64,000 nt of DNA from Lateolabrax maculatus (taxonomy: Eukaryota; Chordata; Actinopteri; Acropomatiformes; Lateolabracidae): positions 9,122,001 to 9,186,000 of the forward strand of contig CM062206.1 of NCBI GenBank assembly GCA_031216445.1, read 5' to 3'. Each line of letters opens with the position of its first letter. The stretch's first letter is position 1. Both the position numbers and the translations under genes were made by a program. The notes under the pieces were generated by a model that worked only from the letters and a program-made list of their open reading frames with translations, made no database searches and had not been told where the DNA came from. Below are positions 25,401 to 38,254 of the stretch, piece by piece.

Positions 25401-28400
25401 TATGTAGCCTCTGTGCTGCTTTAGCAGAATCAGAGTCACTCTCTACGGTCTCGGTTTTACACCCATTTGTGTTGACTGATATCTCTATTTTAATTGCGTC
25501 TTTGAATGCATTGAATCTAACATTAGCAATTCTGATTTGGACCACTTTTATATGCCCTCATAAGTCTGATACATATCTGATTTGTGGCAATGGAACCTTT
25601 TTGGTGCTTGAGGAAAGATTGCATTGTGACCATGTGATTATTTTGAATGTTGCTACCATGCAAATAGAAACCAATTTATATAAATACATTTTCTGTTAAA
25701 GTCGGGTAGTAAATTGGTTTGTTTAATTTATTTATTGACATTAATTTATATGAACAGTCAATCATGTATTAATAATATGCATCCCTAGCATGTGGTTTTG
25801 TTGTCAACTGAGCAGGGCACTGTTCCAAGAAGCAGGTTTACTGAAATGTCTCAATTTGCTCAGTAAAACTCGATTTCATAAAAACAACAAAATAACTGAC
25901 ATAAAAAGACCTGTTGTGGATTTTACTCTACAAAGTTATTCAGACAACTCAGTAAAGCTCCTTTCTGAAACATGCCCTAGAGCTGGGTAGATGAGAACAT
26001 CAACCAAAGTTTGAATAAAGATGAGACTCAAGGCTGTAGTGCAAATAAAACCAGATGTTTACTGTCATTTAACGTTCAGGAAGAATTATTTGCATAGTGT
26101 GAGAGAAAACACCAGGAGGGCATTTGCATTTCTAGCTGGCTGCTGGAGTCAGTTTTTATAGTAAATATATTCTGATGCTCACTAAATGCTCACCAGATAT
26201 AGTTTGGATATATGTCACATGAAAGGCCAGGTGTAAATATGGTCTTTAGGTCTTTGCCCCCCCCGCCTGCTCTGCTTGAAAATGGTGTACTCACAGTGCA
26301 AACATAAAGATTAATTTGATAGCTTTTATCAGGAAGGATAAATGTAACTTTCATGCTTTGTGAACTCAGAGAGGTAGTGCACAGCACAGCCTACACTGCT
26401 ACAAAGGATTTATCAAAGACAGCCATTGAGAAGACTTTGTAACCCGATTAATTTAGACAAATTGATTTGTTTAGACTGTGTCTAATTCAGTTACTCGGTT
26501 GGTATTTTGTGCTGTCTGATACCACTCCCCCAAAATTGAGCATGATATTGGCAATGCTGTACATCCTATCTGATTACACAAAGACAAATGACATAATTTC
26601 GATGTTTATGACTATGACTAGCAAGCATTAGTCTCTAATGTAACTACAAGAAAGTAGTGCCATGGCCGGAGGGGCAGTGAGCTTCAAGTTTGTCTTGCAC
26701 AGTAAGAGTTTGGTGGAGCTTAGGTCTTCTTCAGTGTGAAAACAGCTTTTTGTTAATACATACAGTATCTTAGATTAGGGTCTAATAATTAAAGTCTATG
26801 TTGTCAAATCTGTAATCTGATACATGTATTTGTCAGGGATCTGGACAGGGCTCCACACCTTTTTTCTAGTAAGAGCTCTGGTGCACCCTATTGAAATGTT
26901 TCGGAGCAACAGTCTGTATTTAGAAGCCTTTTATGTTGAAGTTCATAACAAGTCATAATGTTTGTTTTCTTTTTCCATTTAGAATTTGTTTCTGATCTGT
27001 GGTTTGGTAATAGGTATCAGTCATGTATCAGATATCACTCCTACAGACTGTGCACATGCATTCCTGTGATTTACTTGTAATTATTTTGTTTTCCTTGAAT
27101 GCATTCAAGCCATACTGTGAGTTTTGTGAATGACAATTCTCCTTTTGCATTATGGTAAGCTGTTTTTTAAATGTATCATCACTTCTGTTTTTCTGCTGAC
27201 GTGTAGCAGTCTGGCTTGAAAAAAGCTTCAGGAGTTTAATGTGTGTTGCGATCACTGCATGTGTTTCTGCATCTTTTATGCTTTATACTGTTACAGTGCT
27301 TTAAGGTGCTTTTATGTTTACAAACTGTGGTGAATTGGCAAACCAAGTTTTCCATGCAATTGTTTGGACAAAAACAGTAGTCTCCTGTGTTCTGTGTATG
27401 CAATGTAATGTACTCTTTCACTTTTGAGTTTTGTTGTCACAATAGGCAAATTGGGTTGAATTGCACTAAAACAATATGAGCCACTGAAATAAGTAATGCA
27501 TTACAAATGGACAGAAGTCCCGACTGCAAAGTGGTATTAACAGAATTACAATCCAAATGATCCAGACCACTATACAATGCTGATTTAGGGATTTCTGAAT
27601 GTTCCTGTGTAATTACTTTCATGTTCACGTTGCACATTATGCATTGGCACTATTTTAATTTCTCTCTAGGACATAAATCAAGATCAGTAACACCTATGTA
27701 AAAGCAGAGTGCATTTCTAATTAACAGCCAATATTTTTTAAATTATCAACATATACTGACAAGTTGCATGCTGGTCCATACTTGCGAGTTGATACTTCTC
27801 TTCCCTTAGAGTAAAGAAATCTTAGCCATTCATTTTGGTTGTAGCTCTTTAGTCCTTTTATTGTTTTTGGGTGTAAAGTTTAAGTGCAAGTTTTATACTG
27901 CATCTATGTCTGTTTATAAGCTCTCTAATGTCAGTCATTACTATTGCTCCTGATGAGTTAATGATAGTATATTGCCTGGTGGTTCTGAATAGTGTCTGTA
28001 TAATGTCCTCAATGCAGCTTCATTCCTTTGCCTTGAATTTGTTAGTTTTTGCAGCTATGGGTATATGCTTTACTACACTGATTACAACGGAGAAGGGACA
28101 GTAAATGTGTGGAATCGGTAATAGCTAGTTTAGTACATTGATAATCATCACAGCTTTGGAGTTCATTAAATAAATATATACCTCCAGGTTTCCATTATGA
28201 AAACTGAACTTTACTCCAGAGCTGCCAAAGTTTGCTTACCAATGTACGAGACTAACTATGAATTGGGGTGTTTATTTTTTCCCCAGGAAACAAGAATTTA
28301 TTTGCCACACTGAAACCAGTTGTGAATGCTGCTGACACTTAGTAGGCTACAGCAAAACCAAGCAGTTGATTAAACAGGGACACAAGGTAGTTTCATGAAG

Positions 28401-30071
28401 TTGCCAAGAAGTGTCAGGAGCACATTGCATTACAGTCCTCACTGCCAATCCACGGCTGGCTCCCAGTAATCCTTTGTTATTATTAGAACTAATTAAAGTA
28501 AAACCTAATTTCCTTCTAAAGTCGTTTTACAGAGGCATCGTGGCTACTGATTTTATAGTGATAGTTCCAGTGAGTGAGTTAAAATGACATCATACAGATG
28601 GTCTAGTTAAATTGGTTGGGAATAACAGGCGTTGCTATTAAAGCTGTGCGGTGTTACCCAATTTGAAACAAAGTTAATCCTTTGTCCATCTTGGAAGAAA
28701 TTCATTTGTTGTACCTGGTGGAATTTTGTGATAAAACAAAGAATAATTGAAGGATATATCTTTACATGGGTTCATGTAATATTAACATTAATTGTAGTCT
28801 ATAATATGAATTTTTAAAGTTTTGTGTGAAATATGCATAGGGATATGGTTTTATGTCCCCAAACTGACTGAAGTTGTGGGATATTGCTTTGTGTTTTCAT
28901 TTTTAAGGATCTGCATGGAGTCATAATCATATTTGATTAAGGAGGGACCCAGAGCTAATTTGATTAGGTTATTTAGAGGAATATGTGTTTGGTAATAAAC
29001 ATTTATTATGTTGAAAAAGTTTACTTTAATAAGCAGGAGAAGCCCAGAGGACATGCAAGCTTAATTGTTAGATGTTAAATTGCGTTGTTGCGATGTTGCC
29101 AAGATAATGGGCAAGGAAAGGCCCTCAAGTCAAGGCAATTAACCAAACAGTGGTTTGATTGTTGTTAAATTGATTAGAAAATGTTTAAGTACTCCATTTG
29201 AAAATTAGCTATTGTTTCACGCAGTTTTAGTCTGCAAGAGAATGCTGGGCTTAATGATACATACGCTCTGAGCTTGAAATGGGAAAAGTTGTTGCTCAGG
29301 TCAGATTGTTAGATTTACAGATTGTGTGACAACTTGTGTTGTTGTGTGTAGCTATATTAAAAGCAACAAATGACGGTGAAATAAATACCTGGACACCCTA
29401 GGCAGAACTCTATGCATAATGCCGGATGAGAATGACATATTTGTTATTGTGAGTTAAAATAACAGCGTGGACAACACATGAGGCCTGCACAAAGAGACTT
29501 AAGCTTTGTTTTCTGTGGTTCATAGCTTCATCTCCCAACTGTTGATCAGTTGTTGCAGACAAAACTAGTGATAAATATGGCAATTTGAGTGTCTACTCAG
29601 TGTTGCCCACAGCGACAGCTGATGAAGATGCACAGAGGGAGGTGCAGGTTAGAGCCAGTCTGTTTGCCTGCCGCAGCGTCAGTGGTTTCCTGATTAGACT
29701 TGTGGAGATATCTGCGGCTGGAGGCAGACTTTATGGCCATCACCACACCACATCTCCCTACTCATTAGTACTTCACAGCCTAGCACCACAGCATATGGCA
29801 GTGTTGCTACTGCGTCCCATTTGAGGTGTGTTTCAAACTGCTGTCCCTTGCTGAGCCACAAGCCTTTGGCAGTAGCTTGTCTCATTGTGTCTGAGTTGAA
29901 GATTAACATCTGTAGTAAAGAAAAGTTGTGGTTTTAATTTTGTCATATGAGCTATTTGTAACATTTTGTGAGGATCCTACGATTTAACATAACAGTAAGT
30001 GAACAAGTATTATTTAGTTGGCCCACTGTAACTACAATTGATGCTCTTTAAAACACATACTACAGCGATTT

Positions 30072-30091
30072 AAAAAAAAAAAAAAAAAAAA
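30072..30091. repeat. Poly(A) run
   Basis: Twenty consecutive A residues about 0.5 kb before exon 2. No retroposon body is recognised directly to its left, so it may be a simple homopolymer. Confidence 0.9.
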
Positions 30092-30602
30092 CCTTCTGGT
30101 GTTTAACTGTGCCAGGCTGTAACATATTTCCTTGTGAAAGTGTATGATTTTTGGGGTACACACAACTTACAAGCAGCACTAACTTGCATGTTTTCAAAGA
30201 GTGTTGTGAACAGGTGTGCTCATTATGTCTGTGGCTGTGGGATTATAGGTGCTTTATGATATTGCTCAATTTATTTATGTGTTTTCTTAAAGTGTGTGTC
30301 CTTGGGATGCACTCTTGAACACACACAGTTAAGCTGACATACATTAAACATTTTATTTGGCATCATCAAGTATTGTCACATCCTACACATGTACAGTATC
30401 CAGGATAGGCTCATAGCCTCTGTGGAAAAAAATGTATTTGTCAATGAGACACTTAATTTTAAATTCTGAGAGGAAAATGAGATTGTATCCAGAGGACACT
30501 GCACATGTGAATGCCCTTCAGATGGGATACATACTGTGCCTTTTGCCGTGCTGTCATTTTATGTTGGATCTTGTTTTTCACACTGTGCCCTCCCTCCAAC
30601 AG

Positions 30603-30635
30603 AACATACACATAAAAACATTGGCTGATGATATG
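30603..30635 (+). CDS. diaph2: diaph2 coding exon 2 (33-nt short exon)
   Basis: A 33-nt exon encoding NIHIKTLADDM. It is flanked by a pyrimidine-rich tract ending in AG (30601-30602) and a GTAAGG donor at 30636. It is phase 0 at both ends. The peptide is nearly identical to the N-I-Q-I-K-T-L-A-D-D-V segment I recall for human DIAPH2, and a related segment occurs in DIAPH3. It lies in the linker before the GTPase-binding domain. Because 33 is a multiple of three, skipping would remove 11 residues without a frame change. It is short enough that ordinary gene prediction may miss it. Confidence 0.88.
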
Positions 30636-30816
30636 GTAAGGTGCTCGGTTTAATTTTGGTGTGACTAGTTTTGTTTTACATCAACTCATGTTTTGTCATA
30701 GCTGCATGGGACTTTGAACTGAAAAATGTGGATGGATCAAATGTGCCAGATACAAATGAATCTAATTAATATTTTAACCAAACAGAACATAAAACACTTA
30801 AGATGGGTTGCATCTA

Positions 30817-30856
30817 GTGTTACTATACAGTGTTACAGTTTTCTGTATAGTAACAC
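30817..30856. repeat. Perfect 14-bp inverted repeat (hairpin)
   Basis: Arm gtgttactatacag (30817-30830) and its exact reverse complement ctgtatagtaacac (30843-30856), with a 12-nt loop. It lies 181 nt downstream of the exon 2 donor. Confidence 0.9.
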
Positions 30857-32109
30857 AAAGGCTGAGCTTAAATCTGTCTAACTTACATGTTATTGTAGTC
30901 CTCCATAAGGCTGCGTAAATAAAAATAGATTTTTCATGGTGCTATTATTTAGCACCTTGAACATCCTAAATTTTTTATCATGAACTAAATTTTGCCGATA
31001 GCATCTAGACTTTTGTAAGCAGCTCATAGATCACTTAGTGTGCAATTATCAGTGGCACTTCCAATTAGATGTTTCTGCCTGGGGTTTTTTAATACCCTTA
31101 GTTAACAAATAGCCTAACTTTGACATTTAGAAGCTCATGCAGTATTGCATTAATTTGAAGATGTACAGTGCAATGTCAACATGCAACTGCAGCTATCAGG
31201 AATGATCTGTTTTTGTCTTAGCACACAGTGTGTTTGATCCATCCAGTAATATTTCAGCAAACTGATATTAGTGGCATCATGTATGTCATCATCTTATGTT
31301 TGTCTTTCCATTTCATTTATATATATTCATTCATCCAGCATGTCCCCTCCATTCCATGTTACTAAATATGACTAACATTGACTAGTTGCATGCAGTTCAT
31401 GTACATTTTCTGCTTCCACACTAAACTATAGTGCATTAATCAGAATTGCATCAACTGATGAATGTAAAACTCAGCTGAACTAATGGATGTTATCAAAGCG
31501 AGTTTAAGTTGTTATTGGAAGGTAAAACTATTCCAACAACATGAGCACTAACCAGGTAATCTTATGGGTGTGATGGTAAGTAAAGTCCTGGTAAGTTTAC
31601 CATGGATACAGTATTCTATGCCAAATTCAAGTGTTTTTGCTACTAGTATGTTGCAAACATTTTCTTTAAATTGGATTTGAAAAGAAAAAAACATTCTGTT
31701 GTTTTGCTTTTTTATGTTTTCAATCCTCACACAAGGTTCTAGAGGTGGCGATGTTGGTCTGTCTGTCGGTCCAACACAATTGGATGAAGTATGAAATGGC
31801 GATTGATGAGCAAATTCATTCTCTTCAGAGGAAGTTTGCTTTCTTTTTTTGGTGACCACATTTCTACAAAATATCCCCAAATCTGAATAGTGGCCTACCA
31901 CAGTGACCGTTCCTCTACCACCACCCTCTGGCCAAATAATAACGAAGAACACTTTCACTCTCACCAAAAAGCGAAACCTTTAGATTTAGGCAACAACATG
32001 GCCCAATCTCGCATGCCACCCTCAGGATAAACTTGAAATTATTTTACCCCGCTAGTGGCAAGAATGTATTAGTAGCAGAATTTTTCTCTACTTTTTTTCG
32101 TTCTAAGAA

Positions 32110-32645
32110 TTTTGTTTTCTGATGTGTACTGAGCTTTACACCCTTATGGTCCCATCTGTGTCACCATTATGTCCATTTCACCGATGCACTACAACGGTGA
32201 ACGTATGTAGACATTACCTTGAGGAGCTGTATGTGAGAACGCAAATGTCCGAATCAGTTGGACCCGACATTGACGTATTTGATCCTGCCAACTCCCTAGT
32301 CCAGAGTCCGTGTAATGTCCAACTGAGCCTATGTGTGAATAGAGCAGGTACTTATCCTGAGAATTCACAACAAACAAGTTGATGACTTTCAGCAGTCCCC
32401 TCCCCTTTTATTTCGGGTGAAAATCTTAGAAACACTGAATTACAACCACAGCGTACTTTTTGCGTCATGTTCTGCCTCCTCCACCCCTCACATAAACCAA
32501 ACAGAGTATTTCCAGTAGGTGAGAATGCGTTTGACATGGACAATCTCCTTTGTGTTTTACATGTGTGAAAGGGCAACTCCAGACAATGTCCCGACCTGAT
32601 TCTCCAAACATTGTCCGGAGTTCATATCTAAAAACGGCTTTAGAG
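32110..32645. mobile_element. Probable DNA-transposon-like repeat with internal hairpin
   Basis: A patch less AT-rich than its flanks. Near its right side, actccagacaatgt (32576-32589) pairs with acattgtccggagt (32608-32621) with one mismatch and an 18-nt loop. The 'ccgacctgattctcc' and 'aaaacggcttta' wording recalls elements repeated in fish genomes. Termini and target duplications could not be fixed. Confidence 0.42.
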
Positions 32646-32899
32646 AGATGTGTTTACTGTAAATTGTGGTGAACAGTGTCCTCTGAAAGCAGTAAACAAA
32701 ACAACTTTCTGATGTGAGTGAACATGACATTTTATTTTACAGGAGGCTTCAACCAATTTACTCCTTTTTAAAAAATCTGGTTTTCTTTCAGTGTGAATCA
32801 GCGATAACCAAAAAGAGTGAGCCATATAATTGACCTAGTTTAAACAGAATTGTAAGTACTGCAAAATTTTAATATCTCAAACCCTCTGTTTTCTTTCAG

Positions 32900-33076
32900 C
32901 GTGATCGTCTTACCAGTTTCAGGAAAACAGGGATGAAGAAGGAGAAGCCCCTTATACAGCACCCAACAGATCCCCTCTCTACCCAGGCTGAACTGCCTGT
33001 TCCTCAGCCCCTTTTTGATGACCGCTCCATGAACCTCTCGGAAAAGGAGATCATTGACCTCTTTGAGAAGATGATG
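32900..33076 (+). CDS. diaph2: diaph2 coding exon 3 (start of GTPase-binding domain)
   Basis: 177 nt, 59 codons, phase 0. It follows a strong acceptor (ttttctttcag, ending 32899) and precedes a GTGAGC donor at 33077. The peptide opens RDRLTSFRKTGMKKEKPLIQ and ends with NLSEKEIIDLFEKMM. The blocks KKEKPLIQHP and NLSEKE are the clearest diaph2 signature and differ from the corresponding parts of DIAPH1 and DIAPH3. The last 20 or so residues begin the Drf_GBD region, which binds active Rho-type GTPases and, through the neighbouring DID, takes part in autoinhibition with the C-terminal DAD. The middle (DPLSTQAELPVPQPLFDDRS) is less conserved. No stop or frameshift is seen. Confidence 0.95.
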
Positions 33077-33656
33077 GTGAGCATTGTATTTCTCTTGCAG
33101 TGCTTCCCCTGCATGGGGTCATCTGTGGCACTCCACAAGTTTTATTACAGCTGCCACAGAATAATAAATAATGAGCATTCTTTTATAAAAATCTTAAATT
33201 GATTCATAAATCTGTGCAAAGAGGCGCACAAGTAGAGAAACGGAGCTGCTGTTGCAAATGATTGACAAGGCACAAAGTTAAGTTTGAAAAGCATTTTTAT
33301 ATCAATATGTATATACCCACTGATCTCCATGCATCTTTGTTTTATTGCTGAGTATTTTCTTGGGAACAAGCGTTGCCAGGCATGTAAAAAATGATGATAA
33401 TGAAATTACTGCTTTTCAGAGCTCTCCTAGTTTTATGCAACATCTTCAAAATATTTAGTCGTTTTACTATATAATATGTCCTGATACAATTTTCCTATCA
33501 GGAAATCGTGGTTTACAGTTTGCGTGATTAAATGTAAGTAAAATTCGCAGCCCTAGACCTGAAAACAGAATAGGATGTTTACATCTGCATACTCTTAAAT
33601 AATCCAAGTCCCAGGATTACTGAATTCCAGTGTGCGTGACCAGTTGTGAGTGTAGT

Positions 33657-33676
33657 CACACACACACACACACACA
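33657..33676. repeat. (CA)10 microsatellite
   Basis: Ten CA units in intron 3. Confidence 0.9.
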
Positions 33677-34409
33677 GATGTGATCAGAGGGCTGAACTTT
33701 ATCCGTAGAGTTATAGAGATAATGTTGAGATTTTTTTCCCTCTATTTATGACATAGGTTAGAAAACCATTAAGGTCCAGGCTTGAAAATCACTGATGTAA
33801 TCGCAGAGGTTTGTTAAATGTTGTAAATATTGTGCAGGTTAAAACATCCACAAATGAATCCTTGGTCGATGGCACACACAACAGTCATAGTCATATCCAG
33901 AAATTGGTGTGCACTACTCCTACGGTTACACAGGACCTCGTCTTTGATGACTGACCTTCAGTTGAGGTGCAAAATGTGTTGAATAAATTCACAAATTTGT
34001 GATACAAAGTTTCATTTTTAGAGCATGTGCAATGCTACAACAGTTTTACACTAATATATTGTATATATTGAATTTATCCTAAATAGCCTTGCGATACGCA
34101 CAGTATTTTAAGTAAGGATGAATGCATTTTGCATTCAGATACTAAGATTTTTTTGAAGCAGGGCTTCACCTATGCATTCCCTAAGCCACTGTCAGAAGAA
34201 CACCAAACTTTGAAATTCACTTCGCACTCATCTGTGGGGTCAAACCTCTGTCACACTTGTGATTTTCTCCATTGAAATGCATTTTTGGCCTTATGTACTG
34301 CAGGATTGAAATCTAACAAAAAGCTTTCAGCCCATCTCTTTGAAGTGGGGAGCTGAATTACTCTAGCTTCATTGCATAGGTTGTGTGTACTATTGTGGAT
34401 TACATCTGA

Positions 34410-34436
34410 GTGTGTGTGTGTGTGTGTGTGTGCGCG
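34410..34436. repeat. (TG)11 microsatellite followed by CGCG
   Basis: Eleven TG units running into CGCG, a continuous alternating purine-pyrimidine tract of the kind that can adopt Z-DNA under supercoiling. Confidence 0.9.
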
Positions 34437-35909
34437 TGGTACGATGCCTGCCTTTCTTTTTTTTCTCATACAATGGTCTTTATTGCCAGGGCCAGAGAAA
34501 TGCGACCAGGGCTCCTGGTTTTCATCAGGCTGCTGCTCAGTGTTTTTTTGCCTGGGTGCTCATCCTTGTCACTCAGTTCACCTCTCAATTACTATGTTTG
34601 TGCTCACAGCGGCGTGACATTAAACCCAGGCTTCAATTTGCTCAGTGACAGATGACACAGAAGGCATGTTTGCTGGTCTGACATTTGACAGGCCTTGACA
34701 CTTCGGGTTGGGAAGTGTAATTACTGTAATGAAATCAAAAAGAAAAGGGTTATTTACTTATGTACTTTTGAAGCCACCACCAATTGCTCTCATAGACTGT
34801 AAACTTTTCTGCTTGGATGTAGCAAACTCAGACATAACATTGGTGGGTAGTTTTGATACTAGTAGCTTCTCTACAGAGTCTTTTCATCTCTTTATCGCTT
34901 TTTATGTCTCACACACATACATTTTAGTTGCTCTCTTTGTCTTTACACCTAGTCCATTATTGATTGTTTTTATGGTGCTACATGCTACAGCCTTAGATGT
35001 CTTGGCTGCTTCAAATGAAGAGATAACCCATGCCATATTATTGAGACCACCTACTGTGCATTAATGACTAGGAGAAAGTGAAAACATTTTTTCTCTGCAA
35101 AGTGGTTTACACATTGCACTGTGTATCTCAAAGCCCAAATAGCACATAGCCTATTACTTAAAGGTCATCAAAGAGATCTGGGTAAATATCAGAACAAACA
35201 CTCAGTCAGTGGAAAACCAAATGAATTCTTTCTAAAATTTAAAGCTAAGTATATTCAAAAAACTATAGGGAAAAGTTAAAATGCATGAAAACACATTTAC
35301 TTTCAGCACTGCCTTTAAAGCGGTATAGTGTATGTCTTTACTCTGCATCTCTGTGTGTTCTCTTGTTCAAATTTTCCAAGATGTGCACAGCTGGAATTCA
35401 GAGCCCCTCATCAAAATGCATAGCAGTAAAGCCACTGACGAAATGTCCGGTCTCTCACTAAGGAGACAGCTTAGTTGCAGTAGCAGACTCCAATCCAAGA
35501 ATTTCATATAAATGAAATTTGAAGCAGTTCAGCTCTTAATTGTCTGTCAAAGGACCATTAAAGTAAAGCAGAGGTGGGATATCTGGTGCGGCCAGATACA
35601 TGAACTTGTCCTCCTCATTTCCCCGATGGTGAGACTTTGTGTCTAGTCAATAGACGCATATTGGCACTTTGAGTCATCTGTGCTGATTCGGCCATTAGCC
35701 GTCATAGCGTAATGGCCTAAATAATGCTTTTACTTGTCTGTCAGCATGAAAACTTCAAAGAGCATGACATTCTTTTCTTAGGATTGATTGAATTGATTTT
35801 ATTCCAGTGCCAATTTGTCTCGTTACCATTCTTGAGAGTATTTTTCTCATTGCCAAGAGTAGTGTATGGTATTGAGGTGCTGGCAGGGACAGAGGACCAG
35901 TGAAAGAAC

Positions 35910-35970
35910 AGTCACATTGCAGTGCTGCTGTGCTGCAATGTGACTAAAACCTCAATAGTTTGAGGTTTTA
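35910..35970. repeat. Two adjoining perfect hairpins
   Basis: First stem: agtcacattgcag (35910-35922) with ctgcaatgtgact (35933-35945), 13 bp with a 10-nt loop. Second stem: taaaacctcaa (35945-35955) with ttgaggtttta (35960-35970), 11 bp with a 4-nt loop. The two share the base at 35945. Confidence 0.9.
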
Positions 35971-36919
35971 TGTGCCTCTCTATATAAACTATTGTAAGGA
36001 TGAACACTCCTAGTAATAAGCTCCTATGTGATCCCTCAGCAGTTACACCACAACGTTAAAACCAGCCCACAGGAGAGTTACTGTGTGTGCCCGAGCACAC
36101 ACTGATCAGAGTTCAGCAAAGTGGACAAAATAATCCATTTGTCACAGTTGAATCAAAACATTCTTATACATCTTGTACTTTTCTTAGATCCACTTTTTCC
36201 CATAGCGTGGACTCCTCATATCCATTTCCACCTCAGACATATTAGATGGTAGCCATTAATTGCTCTTCTCTTTGATTTGAAGCCTGTGGCACTCTGGATT
36301 AGGCTGTGTTTGCAGCCACATGGCACCATAGGATTTTTGGAATCTTTGCCCATCTTATATTTTTTTATATACATAATACCTAAGTAGAAAGAAAGTGACG
36401 TTTTGTTGTTTTGGCTCTGTGCTCAAGGACATTGGATTTGAGATGAAACAATGGATTTGAAGTTAAGAGCTTTTTAATTGACGATGCTTAAATTAACCAT
36501 GTCTGAATTGTAGCCCTTTTATACATTGTACCCCAGATTCAGGGAACACACTTTATAGTTCAATTCAAAAGCTTAAATGATTGAGAAGAATGACATTAGT
36601 TGGCTTAAGCAAGCCAATTGGTGAATGATTAGTATTAAAAAATTGTAAGAATAGCTTGGCAGATCAACACGAGACAAAAAGATCTAGAACATATTTATTG
36701 GTACCTCTTTCATCGATATAAGCTCAAATCTCATCATTTCTGTTACACCAGCAGCATGGTTGAAGATATCCTGGGACTCTTTTCATGTAGCTTGTGAGGT
36801 TATAATTAATAAAAGAGCATTAATCATTTTGGAGACTAAACGTGGAGGGCTCATTCCTCCAGTCTGCCCCTGTCAAGCGTCCCGCAGGCCCACTACTCCT
36901 GCCCCTCCTACAACATACT

Positions 36920-36935
36920 CCCCCCCCCCCCCCCC
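36920..36935. repeat. Poly(C) run of 16
   Basis: Sixteen consecutive C residues, following a C-rich stretch. The minus strand is a 16-G run that could form a quadruplex. Confidence 0.92.
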
Positions 36936-38254
36936 ACCACATTTTGCCTCGTTTATTGAATGCCAATTAAGCAGATAAATTAGCAGGGTTCAAAGATTAA
37001 TTAAAAAACCTGCTGGTTTCCTTGTGTGAAAAAACCTGGCAATTGTAAAACTTTCAGCCACATTTTTTTCTTCTTGTTCCACAAAAAGGATGTTAATGGT
37101 TTTTTAGCTCCGAGGGTATTTGCTAGAGGAAATGTAGTCGGAGGAATTTAGGTCACGGTGCCCCTGGATGGGATTCCTGCCCATGCTTCACAGACAAATG
37201 AAGCAAAACAGTTTGAATCAGATTACTTGGGGTAAGGTATTCATACCATTGTATTACAGTGTTCTTATTAAAGTGACACGCTTAATTTATTAGGTGAATT
37301 TTACATTAAATTGGATGGAGGGGGAATCACTGCCAAATTAGATCAACCAAACTAAAACTAAAGGACACATGATTTTCTGTGCTCCCCAGCAGAGGGCAGC
37401 ATGGCTCCATAACTTTAGGTTCACCATCCTAAAACCCTGAGGAGGATGTTTTTTCTCTCTGTTCATCCTAGCCATCCCTTTGTGAGAGAGTGCTTCTGAT
37501 AAACATCCCCCTCCATTCTAATCATCATGTCATTCTCTAGCTTTTAGTGCTCTGTCCGGCCTTCGCTCCATCCCCTGATGTCTTTCACATGAAAGACCTC
37601 TTTTGTGATGCAGAATTAAAGTAGCACGAAGATAATACTCCCAATAACACGCAGATACTGCCTATCCATCCTATCCAGTCTATCTGATGTGATTGCATGG
37701 CCTCAATAGAGGCAGTGTTGTTTGATTTTGCTCTCTTGTTCAGAGTTGGGGTGTACAGTTTGTATTGCTATAGCTTTGCTACTTTCGTTTCAAGGACTAA
37801 TTATTACTGCCATTATTTCCTGTTGCTGTACCTCGTGACTTCGGCAAAGAAAATTAGATGGAAACGAAATGTATTCAACTGTAGAAGGACAGGATCTGAT
37901 GTGAAAGGGTTATAGTGGAAATGGAAGTATAATTGTTCTGATATTATCTTACTAATTAAACTATTGTTCTGTAAATAACAAGTTTTGAAGTTTGATATTT
38001 TCATATTTGATATGTTCTGTTCTGTTGAAGTGTACGACTTCTGTTTGGTCACCAGCATTGTTTCACACCATTCCCTTTCTTATTCTGTCAGGCCAATGTA
38101 ATAGGCATAAAACTCAGAGAATAATCTTAATTTATGTTTCAAGTTTCTTTTGTCAAATGTATCAATATTGTTAATGAATCTGTTGTGCTTAATTTGAATT
38201 GTACCTCTCTTTGCCATTACATACAATTTCTCTTCACTGTCTGTGTGTATCTAG

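Larger units (their letters stand above)
17381..30602 (+). other. diaph2 intron 1
   Basis: 13.2 kb from the gtaggt donor to the ccaacag acceptor. I find no coding exon in it. It holds repeat segments at about 19665-20010 and 21990-22440, a poly(A) run at 30072-30091, and otherwise unremarkable AT-rich DNA. The intervals 22.5-30 kb show frequent TAATTA-like motifs but no feature I can name. Confidence 0.8.
30636..32899 (+). other. diaph2 intron 2
   Basis: 2.26 kb between the 33-nt exon 2 and exon 3. It contains a perfect 14-bp inverted repeat at 30817-30856 and a probable repeat at about 32110-32645. No coding sequence is seen. Confidence 0.85.
33077..38254 (+). other. diaph2 intron 3
   Basis: 5.18 kb. 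It holds CA/TG microsatellites at 33657-33676 and 34410-34432, a double hairpin at 35910-35970, a 16-nt poly(C) run at 36920-36935, and an AT-rich moderately complex segment at 36540-37240. No exon was found. A short 'ccacaacgttaaaaccag' phrase at about 36050 resembles wording of a fish repeat, but it is too short to call. Confidence 0.85.

Noticed and set aside
35910..35945. MicroRNA precursor at the first hairpin
   Set aside because: The stem is only 13 bp, too short for a standard precursor, and neither arm matches a microRNA I know.
36040..36070. Possible Tc1 or L2 fragment ('ccacaacgttaaaaccag')
   Set aside because: Only one short phrase resembles a known fish repeat; no flanking support.
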